A stretch of 43,439 nt of DNA from Jaenimonas drosophilae (taxonomy: Eukaryota > Euglenozoa > Kinetoplastea > Trypanosomatida > Trypanosomatidae). The stretch lies in contig JASAON010001507.1 in NCBI GenBank assembly GCA_030849065.1, positions 1-43,439 on the forward strand. Reading direction: 5' to 3'. The translations under genes were made by a program, and so were the position numbers. A model generated the notes under the pieces. The model saw only the letters and a list, made by a program, of their open reading frames with translations. It had not been told where the DNA came from and ran no database searches. Below are positions 8,377-18,900 of this stretch, piece after piece; position 1 is the stretch's first letter; the number at the start of each line of letters is the position of its first letter.

Positions 8377-11300
8377 CTAAACGAAGATGCGCGAGTTCTT
8401 CTTAGGCACGCGTCCGTTGATTGGGAGGAGCGCCACACCGCGGAGCTCCACCTTCTGCAGCAATGGACGAGCGCGGAGAAGATTCTCACCGAGACGGTAG
8501 GCCATGTGTGTGAATTTGTTGTCATCGGCACAAATCACACGCAGATTGCTGAAGGGTGTACCATAACGTCCTACAATATCATCTTCGTGATTCTTGAGGT
8601 ACTCCGCCACCTCATCGGAGAGCCCACGTGGCGCAGCGCTGCCCAGATGTTGTTGATCGCTCATTGTGTTCTCCTCCACCATCTTCACGGACTGACGCAG
8701 ACTATCCCGCACATACTTGACGGTATCCATGCCCATAATGAGGAAAGTGAGCCATTCCAGGGTGGCGTTGGTGCACTGGTTGTTGGAGAAGTTCAGCATC
8801 TCCACACTCGGGCACCACCGCAACACATCCAAAATGGGAAGCACACCAACCGTGAAGAGATCCATCTCCGCCACATTGAGGTGCGAGACGACGCTCAGAT
8901 TGCACGGGTCCTCCATGGAGTTGCGTCCCGTGAGGTGGCGCTTATCCACGTTCCACTCACGAAAGGCATCCTCGGCGTGCATGTTGGGCTCGACGTGAAA
9001 ACGGCGGCAGCTGTAGTGGTACATATCAAGCGGACTGTGCAGGTTGTGAAGCACCGCGTTGAAGGGGTAGGCAAGGGAGAGGGTGGGCGGGTTGTGCAAG
9101 GTGGACAGGCCGGCGAACACCTTGTAGAGGTCATCGGGTAGAATCATGCCCTTGGTGGCGTAGTTGGTGCTGCCATCTTCTGGGGTTGGGGTGGCGGCCA
9201 TGGCGTTGCGCAGCTCACGTGTGCTCTGCAGATTCCCTTCACTACGTCCAGGGAGGGCGGCGAAGCTGGCGTGTTGGGCCTGCTGCTCCGTCGTGGATGG
9301 CGTCTTGGCGGAATCATCTAAATTGCGGTGGAGCTCGCGGGTGGTGTCGTAGTTTCCATCAGCGCGCGACTGCATCTCCATCACACTCGGCTGCTTGGAA
9401 CGGTCTTCTGGGACCTCCACCGTTTTCATGGATTCACGACGAGCGAAGCTCAGCGCTGACATATTCATGTCCTTGGCATCACCAGGCGGCTTCACCTCTG
9501 CGCTGCCGTGCACGAGAACCGTCGAGGCCAGTGGCATCGCCTCGGCGGAGCGAGAGGTGTCGGGCTGTGTGTGGACGCTTCCGCGGTGAGAACGCTCCTG
9601 AATCGCCTCGGTTTCCATCTGCCGGCTGCTTTGATATTCATGATCAAGCGGGGCGGAGGTACCGGGGAATAAGAAGGTGGAGCGCCCACCAGATTCACCC
9701 GCCGCGTTGCGTTCATGCATCTGAGCATTGATGGATCGCACAGCGGATTCGGTATTGCTCATGGGCTCACTACGTGCCACAACCAAGGACCCGCGCGGCT
9801 GGTCATCGTGTTGGCGTTGGGTGCCAGTGCCCATGCTCGAGCGGGTGTTGGGTGAGTAGCTGCGATGTTCGTAGAGGGCGTTGGTGCGTGGGAAGAGGAA
9901 CTCATTGAGGCGGTGTTTGATATCTGCGCTCGGCACCGTCGCGTAGTGGCACACGGTGTAGGTAACGTGAAGGCTGCCCAAGGAGAAGCTGAGGTCTGTG
10001 ACGGCATCGTTGTGAATCTCACAGGCTTCACAGACATCACCACAAAACGCTTCGTAGAGGGCGTCGGGCTGGTCATTCAGGATTGGGCCCCATTCCGTGC
10101 CAGGGAACTCCGTCGAGTGACGTGTTTGGATGAGTGGGGCGTTGGCCATGCTTCGGTACAGCTCCGGGAGATCATCACGGCTGCGCATGCTGGCGTACTG
10201 GGCAGGGGTGATGCGTGCGTCGCGTGGGGGCTCCATTGAGCTGCGGAGCTCCGTCTGTGGCACCGTAGCCTTGCGCTTCATGGGCGGCTTCACCTCGTCG
10301 CCGCTGCTCGGGCTGAGCTCAAAGCTGTTCTTGAGTGGGTTCCACATGGCGACGCGTTCGTGGAGCAAGTGGCTGACGTGCTGGGACTTGGAGAAGGGTG
10401 ATAGAACAAGGCTATCCTCGGAGTTCCAGAGCACAACACGCTCATCATTAAGAAAGAGCTCCTGTGGCAGATGATCGGTGCTGTATTGTTGGCCCATCAT
10501 GATGAGATCCACGTTAGTTTCCTGAATGGCAGAGATCTCCGCATTGGAGGAGCGGCTGACAGGGGCCTTCATCATCAAGCTTCGTTCCGAGTTACGGTGG
10601 GCGGAGCGTTGGACGTCGGACTCCCTGTAGGTGCTACGTCCACCGACTTGGCTCGTCTTGCGTGATTCACGGTGGCTTGGCATGATGAGGGATTCCTCGC
10701 GAAGGTTTTGTGCGATGGGGGAGAGCCGAGGTGGTGGCGGAGGTGGCTGCTCACGCGACTCACGGTAGCTCGACATGAGCGGCACATCATCGCGTATGTG
10801 TGCCGGGACGGGGGTGGCGCGTGAATCGGTGTGCAAATTTGCAAAGACCGGGCTGGCGCTGCTCTGCGCAGATACCCAGAGGTCATTGTTGGGTGTGTTA
10901 ATCTTGGGTGGTGCGCGGCTTGTACTCACGGACTGCTTGAGCGGTGAGAGGATGCGTGAACCACGCACCGAGGGCTCCAACAACTGTGAGTTCCCCGTAG
11001 GCTCCGAGTAGGGGCGTGGCAGAGAGTCTGTCTGGGCGGAGTTGAAGAGGTCGTGGTTAGATTCCTGCAACGCCGGGGTGGGAGTCTTGCGTGGGGAGAT
11101 CGCACGTGGCTCCGGGGTGCGCGAGATAACGCCCTGCGACTCATGCATCGGCAGCGCCTGGGCGGTCTGAAAGGTCTGGGCGGAGTTATACACTTGATTC
11201 TCACCGTACTGACGTGCCCCACTCGTGGAGCGTAGGTCGTCCACGGGAACATCACGGCTTGCGCTGCGCTGCGTCATGCGCTCAGGGGTGGCGTCGTGCC

Positions 11301-11841
11301 GCATGGGCGACATGGCCTGGCAGGATGGGGTGAGAAGGCGCGGTGTGGCACGGCTGGATGCACCGTTGGCCAAGAGAACCTCTTCGGGTGCCATGATGGG
11401 GGGCGGTTCCTGCACCTGACGCTGTTGTGCGTAGTTTTGTCGCTCCGCAGCGGCGGGTGTACGTTCCTGTGAGGTGGCCATCATGGGTGCGAAGGAGAGC
11501 TCCTTGGCCATGTGCTCGGCTGAGTCATGCGTGTTGCGAGGGGCCTCGCTGGATTTGCGGGCGGGCGCCATCACCACTTGCTCCTCGCTATCCCGCATGT
11601 CGCGCAGACGTTGGCGGTGGCCATGACCAACCGATGGTTTTTCTTCGTTGGGCTTCAAGTACACGTAAATCACGTTGGGGTCGGCGGAGGCGGCGGAGTC
11701 TGAGCTCGACGGATACTGAACGCCCTTGTGGCCGTTGGTGGCAGAGGTGGCGGCGGCAACAGGGAAGAGCGGCGGACGTTTGTTGTAGCTGCCGCTCATG
11801 GTGGGCGTACCTCCTGCACAACGGATTGGTACGGCACTCAT
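8377..11841 (-). CDS. Large disordered protein with C-terminal leucine-rich-repeat-like region
   Basis: A 1154-residue protein. Residues 1 to about 890 are largely low-complexity and rich in Ser, Arg, Glu, Pro and Gln, with short degenerate internal repeats: three copies of an NxxxxSAQ motif (about 210-320), several (S/T)xRES units (about 355-420), a duplicated ERVxxWN segment and a duplicated STREL/TTREL segment. Residues from about 895 are more ordered and end in leucine-rich-repeat-like segments (VEMLNFSNNQCTNATLEWL near 1015, LRVICADDNKFT near 1098, LLQKVELRGVALL near 1130). LRR proteins with long disordered arms are common in kinetoplastids, often as cytoskeletal or scaffold proteins. 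That role is a guess. The start ATG lies just below AG dinucleotides in a CA-rich tract, and a second in-frame ATG at codon 15 is an alternative. Confidence 0.75.
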   Translation of the reverse strand: MSAVPIRCAGGTPTMSGSYNKRPPLFPVAAATSATNGHKGVQYPSSSDSAASADPNVIYVYLKPNEEKPSVGHGHRQRLRDMRDSEEQVVMAPARKSSEAPRNTHDSAEHMAKELSFAPMMATSQERTPAAAERQNYAQQRQVQEPPPIMAPEEVLLANGASSRATPRLLTPSCQAMSPMRHDATPERMTQRSASRDVPVDDLRSTSGARQYGENQVYNSAQTFQTAQALPMHESQGVISRTPEPRAISPRKTPTPALQESNHDLFNSAQTDSLPRPYSEPTGNSQLLEPSVRGSRILSPLKQSVSTSRAPPKINTPNNDLWVSAQSSASPVFANLHTDSRATPVPAHIRDDVPLMSSYRESREQPPPPPPRLSPIAQNLREESLIMPSHRESRKTSQVGGRSTYRESDVQRSAHRNSERSLMMKAPVSRSSNAEISAIQETNVDLIMMGQQYSTDHLPQELFLNDERVVLWNSEDSLVLSPFSKSQHVSHLLHERVAMWNPLKNSFELSPSSGDEVKPPMKRKATVPQTELRSSMEPPRDARITPAQYASMRSRDDLPELYRSMANAPLIQTRHSTEFPGTEWGPILNDQPDALYEAFCGDVCEACEIHNDAVTDLSFSLGSLHVTYTVCHYATVPSADIKHRLNEFLFPRTNALYEHRSYSPNTRSSMGTGTQRQHDDQPRGSLVVARSEPMSNTESAVRSINAQMHERNAAGESGGRSTFLFPGTSAPLDHEYQSSRQMETEAIQERSHRGSVHTQPDTSRSAEAMPLASTVLVHGSAEVKPPGDAKDMNMSALSFARRESMKTVEVPEDRSKQPSVMEMQSRADGNYDTTRELHRNLDDSAKTPSTTEQQAQHASFAALPGRSEGNLQSTRELRNAMAATPTPEDGSTNYATKGMILPDDLYKVFAGLSTLHNPPTLSLAYPFNAVLHNLHSPLDMYHYSCRRFHVEPNMHAEDAFREWNVDKRHLTGRNSMEDPCNLSVVSHLNVAEMDLFTVGVLPILDVLRWCPSVEMLNFSNNQCTNATLEWLTFLIMGMDTVKYVRDSLRQSVKMVEENTMSDQQHLGSAAPRGLSDEVAEYLKNHEDDIVGRYGTPFSNLRVICADDNKFTHMAYRLGENLLRARPLLQKVELRGVALLPINGRVPKKNSRIFV

Positions 11842-12479
11842 CCTTGACTAGTACACCCACTCAGCGTCTTTGTGTGATGTGTGTTGTGTGTGTAGGATGG
11901 GTAAGGGGTGGAGGTTGTGGTAGGGAGATGACGTCGCCGTTCGTTGAGGTCTAAGAAAAAGAGAACGGCCCTGTGGGGGAGGACGAGATCACTCACACAA
12001 CCAACAACCAACAACAACAACAACACAAAAAAACGTGGGTTGATGATGTAGGATTAACCAGGAGCACGCACTAGGTGAAGCGTGATGTGTGCGTGCAGAG
12101 CTTGTGCGTACACTTCTAAGTGTGTGTGCTTGTGTGTGGATGTACTACGTGTGTGTGTAGGCCGCGGCAAAGTGTTGCGACTACACGAATGTGTGCCTCC
12201 CGCTCGTGGAGTATGAAGGATGGGCGAGGTGTTCGGCACAAGCAAACTAGCAACAAGGTATGAAGGAAGAAGATGCAAGATGTTGTGGGTGATGATGATA
12301 AAGATGAACACGTGAGTGGCGTTAGAGAGTGGCACGCCAAACAGAGAGGGGAAGTAGTTGTGTGTACGAGTGTGCTGATATTCGTCATTTGATCAGTCAA
12401 TGCCATGCACACAAGCAGCATACACACACACACACACACATGCAGAGAGTCACTGTGCATGTATTGTTGTGAATGAACC
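11842..12479. other. Spacer between small membrane protein and LRR protein
   Basis: About 640 bases rich in TG and CA steps, including a CA run at 12422-12440 and TG-rich sequence at 11870-11895 and 12119-12160. It should contain the small gene's 3' UTR and the LRR gene's leader. Several short antisense or minus frames pass through the repeats, but none looks like a protein. Confidence 0.6.
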
Positions 12480-12683
12480 TCACAGAAGGCCGTCAGGCAG
12501 GCCCAACCACTCATGTGGAACGACGTATGCCACTGCATCCATCATCAACGCCGCCGCAAGAAACGCAATCACACAAATCACCAAACCACGTGTTGAGATG
12601 GGTGATTCCTCCTCGGATGATGCATGTTCTGCCACAATCGGTGCCGTAGTTGGCTTGACGGAGTTTGCTTCATCATTGGCCAT
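12480..12683 (-). CDS. Small single-pass membrane protein, 67 aa
   Basis: A short frame that I consider real. It begins MANDEANSV, has an acidic Ser/Glu-rich N-terminal half, then one strongly hydrophobic segment at about residues 37-58 (GLVICVIAFLAAALMMDAVAYVV) and a short tail ending GLPDGLL. The single C-terminal-half membrane segment after a soluble acidic head resembles a tail-anchored or small respiratory/ER membrane subunit. No family is recognised. Upstream there is a pyrimidine-rich stretch (12720-12752 on the complement) ending in two AGs at 12711-12712 and 12707-12708, about 24-28 nt before the ATG, an ordinary trans-splice arrangement. An in-frame TTG five codons earlier is ignored. 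It sits between eIF1A and the LRR protein in the same orientation, and its composition differs from the TG-rich spacer around it. Confidence 0.6.
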   Translation of the reverse strand: MANDEANSVKPTTAPIVAEHASSEEESPISTRGLVICVIAFLAAALMMDAVAYVVPHEWLGLPDGLL

Positions 12684-12710
12684 GAATGGTGATCCCAACC
12701 AACGTACTAA

Positions 12711-12752
12711 CTAGTCGCGGTACAATACCAAGAAGAGTGTGGATGAAGAATG
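12711..12752 (-). promoter_or_regulatory. Putative spliced-leader acceptor for the 67-aa gene
   Basis: On the minus strand a pyrimidine-rich segment (CATTCTTCATCC, then CTCTTCTTGG) ends in AG at 12712-12711, with a second AG at 12708-12707. The ATG at 12683 is the first ATG below them. This supports the small frame being expressed. Confidence 0.45.
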
Positions 12753-13022
12753 ATGAACGAAATTGTACAACAATACATACAGACATGACGTTTTCACACG
12801 CAAATATTTGTGCACCAACCAGCACGCGTGTTGCTGTTGGTGATGTGGGTGTTTCTATTTTTCTGTTAGTAGCACGTCATGGGATTGAATGAGAGGACGG
12901 AAAAATGTTCGTGCTTTTTATATCAATGTTCAGGAGTCTCATCTGAAGGAAAAAAAAGAGAGTGAGACACGGCGACGTGCAGCAGCGGAACACATCCCGC
13001 AAGATCTGCACGCACATGACAC

Positions 13023-13045
13023 GTGTGTGTGTGTGTGTGTGTGTG
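13023..13045. repeat. (TG)n microsatellite, about 23 nt
   Basis: Uninterrupted alternating GT in the 3' flank of eIF1A. Confidence 0.95.
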
Positions 13046-13130
13046 AGGAGAACAGGAACGGGTGCATGTGTCTGTGGGTACTCTGCGTGGATTGGAGGCG
13101 CGAACGTCGTCGATCTCATCGCAGCGTAGT

Positions 13131-13640
13131 TTACAAATCATCGAGCTCCGCGAGAGGATCATCCATCACGACGGCGTTGCGATCAATCTCGTTGGTCTCA
13201 TCATCATCACCCGCATCATCATCATCATCTTCATTGACAAAAATAACTCCACCATTATCGCGCTGCTCGCGTTCATCGGCTGAGCGAAAATCACGTGGGA
13301 TGGCGCCCTCCTTCGCCAAGGCACGTACCTCCGCCGGGGCAAAACGATGGATCACATCAACAACGTCATTCTCATTGAAGTCGCGCTTGGCAATCAGCAC
13401 TACATCTCCCTGGACGATCCAAACCTTGCGCGCCATGGCGCCACGAATCACACCAATGACGGTGGTGCCGCCAGTGAGCTGAAGCTCCAGACGGAGATTG
13501 CCGAGTGGGCGACGCACTTGTGCGTACTCCTCGCCAGTGCCGGGCTCGGCGTAGACGAGATCGCGCTTTTGGTTCTGCATGCTGCCCTTGGCATTACCAG
13601 CCTTGTAGCTTTTGCCACCCTTTCCCATATTTTTAGGCAT
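13131..13640 (-). CDS. EIF1A: Translation initiation factor eIF1A
   Basis: A 169-residue protein that clearly matches eukaryotic eIF1A, a 40S-binding OB-fold factor that promotes ternary-complex loading and scanning. The N-terminal tail MPKNMGKGGK is nearly the family consensus. The OB fold follows with EYAQVRRPLGNLRLELQL, IRGAMARKVWI and GDVVLIAKRDF, and the helical part contains VVDVIHRFAPAEVRAL. The C-terminal tail is highly acidic and ends LAELDDL, resembling the family DIDDI end that contacts eIF5B. Length is slightly above the human protein (about 144), mainly from insertions around 20-25 and the acidic linker. The start ATG is directly supported by homology. The neighbouring genes are unrelated to initiation. 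Confidence 0.97.
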   Translation of the reverse strand: MPKNMGKGGKSYKAGNAKGSMQNQKRDLVYAEPGTGEEYAQVRRPLGNLRLELQLTGGTTVIGVIRGAMARKVWIVQGDVVLIAKRDFNENDVVDVIHRFAPAEVRALAKEGAIPRDFRSADEREQRDNGGVIFVNEDDDDDAGDDDETNEIDRNAVVMDDPLAELDDL

Positions 13641-14060
13641 GGTGATGAACTTGTTGAGCGGGGGGAGTGAGTGTGTATGACTTCACGTATGTGTATTATG
13701 AGAGAATACGATTGATCTCTCCACAAATGAAGTGTATGAACTATCAAAAGTGATTCTTGTGTAGTGTTGTATGAATGGAAGAAGAAGGTTGTTGTCGGAG
13801 GATTCAGCAACTATATTCACCACAATCATTGGCAGGAGTGAGAGCGTATCTTGTGGAGGCATCACGAATCTGTGGGTGCACGCACATCAACGTGGAACCT
13901 TGCGTCGCTCCGCCCTTCGCAGCAGCACCTCTCACATCGCTCTATAACATCTAAGGAGAAAAAATATCGAGATCGGCATGGACGCTCGCATTCGTGATGT
14001 GATGGAGCTCCGTTCATCCATCATCATCATCACCATCGCTGTTGTTGTTGGTTCATCCAG
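13641..14060. other. Spacer upstream of eIF1A
   Basis: A 420-base spacer with no credible frame. It includes a short inverted repeat, GAGAGA at 13700-13705 with TCTCTC at 13716-13721 around a 10-nt loop, about 60 nt above the eIF1A start. ATC and GTT repeats lie near 14017-14051. Confidence 0.5.
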
Positions 14061-14528
14061 CTAGTAACGTGGGACGTGGAGGTAGGAGCGTTGTGCTTCG
14101 GTGTAGTTGCTCGTTAGCATGCGGCGAATATCTTCGTGGGACCATGGCGGAATAACAAGACCATCAAATGCGTATGGATCTGCCATCATCATCGGAGGTT
14201 GTTGTTGCATCATGTATGCGGCCCCATCGCCAACACCTGCTCCTGCTGCTCCTCCACCTCCATTCATGGCAGCTGGGGGATAGGATTCCTGCATCGGAGC
14301 AGACGGCGCTGGGAGTGGTTGGGGAGATGTGTTGTTTGCTCCTCGATTGTTGTTGTTGTTGTTGCTTCCATCAGCGGGCTGGCCATTGTAGTTGTACTGG
14401 CGAATACGCGGGCCATTCTCTTCTACACGAATGTGGCTGTCAGGAAGCATGCGCCAGTCGTACTCCAACGTTTGCAGATTGTATTGCGTAGGCTTGCCAC
14501 ATACCTCCTCGTCCTTCCTACGGCGCAT
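14061..14528 (-). CDS. Hypothetical protein with Asn/Gly/Pro/Met-rich centre
   Basis: A 155-residue protein that I do not recognise. The two ends look conserved and the middle looks like a linker. Residues 1-50 are charged and aromatic (CGKPTQYNLQTLEYDWRMLP, then ENGPRIRQYNYNG). Residues 52-118 are low-complexity: an Asn run encoded by TTG/CAA repeats, Pro/Ala/Gly stretches and a QQQPPMMM tract. Residues 119-155 read DPYAFDGLVIPPWSHEDIRRML and end in SYLHVPRY. Two short ordered ends around a flexible centre suggest a small subunit of a larger complex, but I cannot name it. The start ATG lies about 40 nt below two AGs (in the sequence corresponding to 14566-14575) that follow a pyrimidine-rich stretch. 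Confidence 0.6.
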   Translation of the reverse strand: MRRRKDEEVCGKPTQYNLQTLEYDWRMLPDSHIRVEENGPRIRQYNYNGQPADGSNNNNNNRGANNTSPQPLPAPSAPMQESYPPAAMNGGGGAAGAGVGDGAAYMMQQQPPMMMADPYAFDGLVIPPWSHEDIRRMLTSNYTEAQRSYLHVPRY

Positions 14529-14783
14529 CGTTATTCAACGAAAGGAAGGTATCGGAAAATAATTCTGTATGACTGTGTTGGGTGAATGAGTAGATGTGGA
14601 GCTGGTGCGAGCACAAAGAACACGAAGAGAAAAAAAAAGCACATTCGCAAAAAGGAAGAGTACATCATCATCCAAGGAAGAGATGCCTTCGCGCACGTCC
14701 ATCAACATGCAACAGATTTTGTCTTTGTGATTCAGCTAACTTTTTTTTTATTGTGGCCGTAATGATGATGATGATGATGCAGC

Positions 14784-15704
14784 TCACCGGCCTCCATGGC
14801 GTGTGGCGGGTCCTTGTGCCTCCGCTGCATCCGCCGATCCACCCCCAAGACCCTCTCCCTCTGCCGCAAACTCATCACTCTCCAAATCCAAATCCTCGAA
14901 GTCGGCGGTGTTGGCCATCATCTCACCATGCCACTCTTCTTCATCCTTCTCCGTCCACAGAGGATCAACCTCACTCGGGTGTGGCACGTTACGCACACCC
15001 CAGTATCGCAGCTTCGCATGACGCAGACGCCACCAGTGGTGAAACTCCTCCGTCTTAAACTTGCTCGCCCAGCGATCAAAGGCCATTTGCATGTGTGGCG
15101 GCCGTTGAATACCTTTTTCAGCCTCAACAATCCGCGGCGGCAGGAAAAAACGTTCCGGACCCGCGGTGTAGTCCTCGCCCTTGTGATTATCACTCATATC
15201 ACGATTTTTGTACTCCACAAAGTACATCGCCACGCCATCGGCACGACGCCGGCCCTTCAAACGCGTCATCATGGCAAATTTGCTGTGCATCTCCGCAAAA
15301 CGTCGTGGATACTCATCAAATGCCTTATCTACCATCAAGGGATCATGAAGGAAGTACGCCAACTGCTGGCGTGAATCGGTATCGCCGTTCTTGGCGAGCT
15401 CCACAACGTGATCGGCGAGAATGCGCAACGCGGGTGCGCGCGCACCACCAACAATAACATAATCTTTGCGGATCATTTCCGTCACCATGCGCCGTGCGAT
15501 CTCTTGACGATGAAAAGGGCTTCGTGCGCGAAACTTGGGCAGCTTGCCACGCTCCCAGCCGTAGTCGGCCATCAAGGGCTCCTGCACATCCCACGGATGA
15601 TGTGTGATGGATGGGTTATCATCAACACCACTAAATCGGGCCTTCTTCGTCATGCCAATGACGGGTGAAGGGCGGCCCAACCAGGTGCAACAGCGACGCA
15701 GCAT
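14784..15704 (-). CDS. MRPL17: Mitochondrial large-subunit ribosomal protein bL17m
   Basis: A 306-residue protein. The bL17 core is at about residues 57-170: SPFHRQEIARRMVTEMIR matches the bacterial start region (SSHRQAMFRNMAGSLVRHE), ILADHVVELAKNGDTDSRQQLAYFL matches the VEPLITLAKTDSVANRRLA helix, and GVAMYFVEYKNRD corresponds to the final AYIELV strand. The protein begins MLRRCCTWLGR, a plausible mitochondrial presequence, and carries a long kinetoplastid-style C-terminal extension with aromatic (FHHWWRLRHAKLRYWGVRNV) and then acidic, Gly-rich parts. It should act in the mitoribosome large subunit near the exit tunnel. The frame is open 10 codons further upstream but only from a GTG, so the ATG at 15704 is preferred. 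It is preceded by a TG-rich tract and an AG immediately before the ATG. Confidence 0.88.
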   Translation of the reverse strand: MLRRCCTWLGRPSPVIGMTKKARFSGVDDNPSITHHPWDVQEPLMADYGWERGKLPKFRARSPFHRQEIARRMVTEMIRKDYVIVGGARAPALRILADHVVELAKNGDTDSRQQLAYFLHDPLMVDKAFDEYPRRFAEMHSKFAMMTRLKGRRRADGVAMYFVEYKNRDMSDNHKGEDYTAGPERFFLPPRIVEAEKGIQRPPHMQMAFDRWASKFKTEEFHHWWRLRHAKLRYWGVRNVPHPSEVDPLWTEKDEEEWHGEMMANTADFEDLDLESDEFAAEGEGLGGGSADAAEAQGPATRHGGR

Positions 15705-15868
15705 CTCTTCGGTAACACACACAAACACAAACACAAATGTTAATGTTGTGTCTGCCTACCTACAACAAGAAGATGCAGGAACTACTTCAATGAAGAATAT
15801 AGAATAGAAGGAAGAAGAATTTCAGGATGGAGAGAAGCACACGATCAACATCAATCCATGATGATGCA

Positions 15869-15896
<28 letters not shown>
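15869..15896. repeat. (AC)14 microsatellite
   Basis: Fourteen uninterrupted AC units in the short spacer between the BLTP1-family gene and the bL17m gene. It is the longest pure dinucleotide run in the window. Confidence 0.95.
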
Positions 15897-15899
<3 letters not shown>

Positions 15900-15960
15900 T
15901 CTTCAAACACACATACGTGTGAGAGCACTACTAACAATCTAGTCGGAATACTCACACCAA

Positions 15961-18900
15961 CTACAACAGCGATGATGATGATGATGATGGTGAGTCCTGT
16001 CGCACACGTTCGCTAATGTTCGAGGCCAAGGTATCCAGTGCCGCCTCCATCGCATCACACACCTTTGTGTGCAGCACATAGGGCAGCATACTCTCCGTGA
16101 TGCCCAACCAATTCAGAATGACGTCGGTATTCACGGAGACATCTCCACCAAATCGAAGTTGTGGCGAGAAGGCGGAACCACGCAACGCCTTGAGCGTGCG
16201 TGCATCAACTGGGGTGACGATGGCCGATGTGGCGGCGTGCAGACCTCCACCACCTCCCATCGCATCATCAACGCTCCCTGCGGGTGAGTGAGCGTTGAAT
16301 CCCACAGCCGCACTACTGCCGCTCGCCTGATGGCTCCCGCTCTCCTTGCGACTCCGCTCACGATCGCTGTGCTGAAACATACTTCCCTCCTCTGCCATTG
16401 AGGTGCCATCTCCACCACCCATTGGCACACGACCAAAGTGCTGGAACACATCCGCGTTGGCCTTATCCGTGAAGGAGTGCACCAGGTTGATAATCTCTTC
16501 AAAGTCACGAAAACGTGGGTTGCCCGTCCACGGATGGCGTTGTGTGAGAGTCATGACGAAGCCAACCTGCGAGCTGCCAAGTTGTTGTTGGGTGAAGAAT
16601 TCAAAGTGGTTGCTCGACTTAAAGCCAAGAATGACAACCTTGGTTGGTCCTGGTCGGGAGATCTCCACGTTGTGTGTTTCCATCCGCAACACCTTCTTGA
16701 TGGACTTGTAGTCTTCACAGGCGGTTTCGGCGTAGGATAGACGTGCACGTGGGAGATGCACCACAACACAACCCGTGGCTGCCTCACCCGAGGACATGGC
16801 GCCAAGAAGGAGGCTTGTTTCTTCCAGGCTCACACGCACTTGGCCGCATGGAACGCGTGTGTAGGCGCGGCCAAGAAAAGGAATCACGGGTACGGCTGTT
16901 GGCGGAGAGGTGGTGGAGGGTGCGCGCGCATCATCCTTAGGCAGTGGGGAGTGGCTGGGAGGAAGGGGTGATGAAAGTGGTGGTGTTGAGACAGACGATG
17001 GACTGGTTGAGCTCTTGTGTGTGTTTGGGCTGTACGTGGCCAATGACGCAGAACGTCGTACCTGTGATGCTGACGTGCGATGGTCTTGTAGAGGGTGTGC
17101 GTGTCCCTCCAGTGGGGATCCATCACCTCCATCCACACGCTCCAAAAAGAAGGCACTACGAAGAAGCTTCCCCCGCGCCGATGCACGTTGCTCTGAGATG
17201 ATACTACTCACGGTACGTACAAAAGTGAGGAAGGTTGGCACCGTACTGGGAGTGACGCCCAACTTGCCCTTGGCCAACACCCCATCGAGCTCAACCGTCG
17301 TATATCCTTCTTCTGACATGCCATCCATCACGTGAAGGCGGAAGTCACCGACACGGCACTCGAAGACATCCTTCACCTGGCGCTCCTTGAAGTTGGCGTG
17401 TGCGTTCTCCACAACCACCGCAGCACGCATCGTGCGATTGGACTTGGACCTGACGAATACCTCACCACCAGCCACGTTTTCAATCAGAAACATTTGCATC
17501 CCAGCCGTGGCGACGTGGAGCATGCCAGACAAGGCACCTTCTGAACGTGTGTGCAGGTTGTTGATGTAGGAGCTCACGACGTAGGTGGTGCAGCTCATGG
17601 ATCGAGACCACTTCTCCACAGAGAAACGCAGTGCGCCAAAGGCAAGCTGCTGCAAACTTCCTCCGCCCAAATCGGCATGACACAATCCTGAAGTGAGGCA
17701 CGCCGTACACATCCACCGACGATCGGCTTGACGACGACGTGCGGCGAGGGCGTGCTGCGCCTTGCTGCGAATGGTACGTGCGAGCGGTGTGTTGGCCATG
17801 TGCTCCGCCACCATCGCTCCAGGGGTGCCATCATCAAAGATGTTGCGCACACTTCGAAGTGTGGAGAGCACCGTCTTTTGCCACAACTCCACCACCGAAA
17901 ACACCTGCGCCGTGTGTTGTGCAAGAATGATGATGTTCGGTCGTGATCCCTCCATCATCAGGGGCAGATTTACGGTGATGGACGTAACTTCGCCACCACG
18001 TCCGCCACGTTGGCTGACAATCGCCTGCGCCTCGGGCAGCGCAATCTCCAACGACTTCACCTCCAAACGCGTTTGGCACTCCGCACGCAGCCTACGTGCC
18101 GTACACACCAACACAAACTCAGGAAGAACTTCTACATACGGTTGAAGTGCTGTTGTGGTTGTTGTTGTTGAGGATGACGACGATGGAGATGATGCTGATG
18201 ATAATGATGATGGTTGCTGTCGGAGTGTGATGAGTACATCCACGCCACCATTATCTTCAAGGAATACCATCACGGAAGTGGAGGCGACGGGCTCGCACGA
18301 GAACGTTACCTTCAAGTCATTGAGGCTAACGTGGATGGCGGTGAGCGAAGGGTGCGTGATCTTGCGTTGGACGAGTGCATCCAAATTCTGCTTAGAGGTG
18401 CTGCTGCTCTTGTTCTTGTGTGGTGATGTTGTGGATGCATGGTTCGGGGAGGTGGTGGAGGTGTCCGGCCGACGCAGCTTCTTGACGCTGTGCATCCGCG
18501 ACTTGGATAGAACGGCGGCCATCGCCCGCGGCACGGGAACGAGGAGATCCATTAAGTTGCAATGAAGCGGCATGAGCAGCTCCGGCACCTGGTCTTCCAT
18601 CTCTTCGGCCAAGGAAACAATGCGCTCACTACGCTTCTGCTGATGAATGTTGTAGATGCACGCACACGCCTCGATCTCCTTTGCCAAGGTGGTGATGGAG
18701 GGGCCGAGCTCAATCGATCCAGCGCGCACCTCCACATGCACATCCACCTCATCCTGCTCCTTGTTGCGATTGCCGTAGGCGGCCACACCTTGCACCGACA
18801 CCGCCGGAAGTGGCATGGTGAAAACACAGTGCATTCGCTCCATGGAGTGGTCCAGCGTTGGCTTATCACGATCCATCATCATGGCCATGGCTTCCTCCTC

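Larger units (their letters stand above)
12684..13130. other. Spacer between eIF1A and the small membrane protein gene
   Basis: It contains the 3' UTR of eIF1A and the leader of the small gene. A TG run lies at 13023-13045. No further gene is seen. Confidence 0.6.

Noticed and set aside
8338..9141. A 267-codon plus-strand frame opposite the LRR protein
   Set aside because: It is the antisense shadow of the conserved C-terminal part of the LRR-protein gene. It has no recognisable domain and opposes the uniform gene direction.
13448..13810. A 120-codon minus-strand frame overlapping eIF1A
   Set aside because: Different frame of the certain eIF1A gene; no signature of its own.
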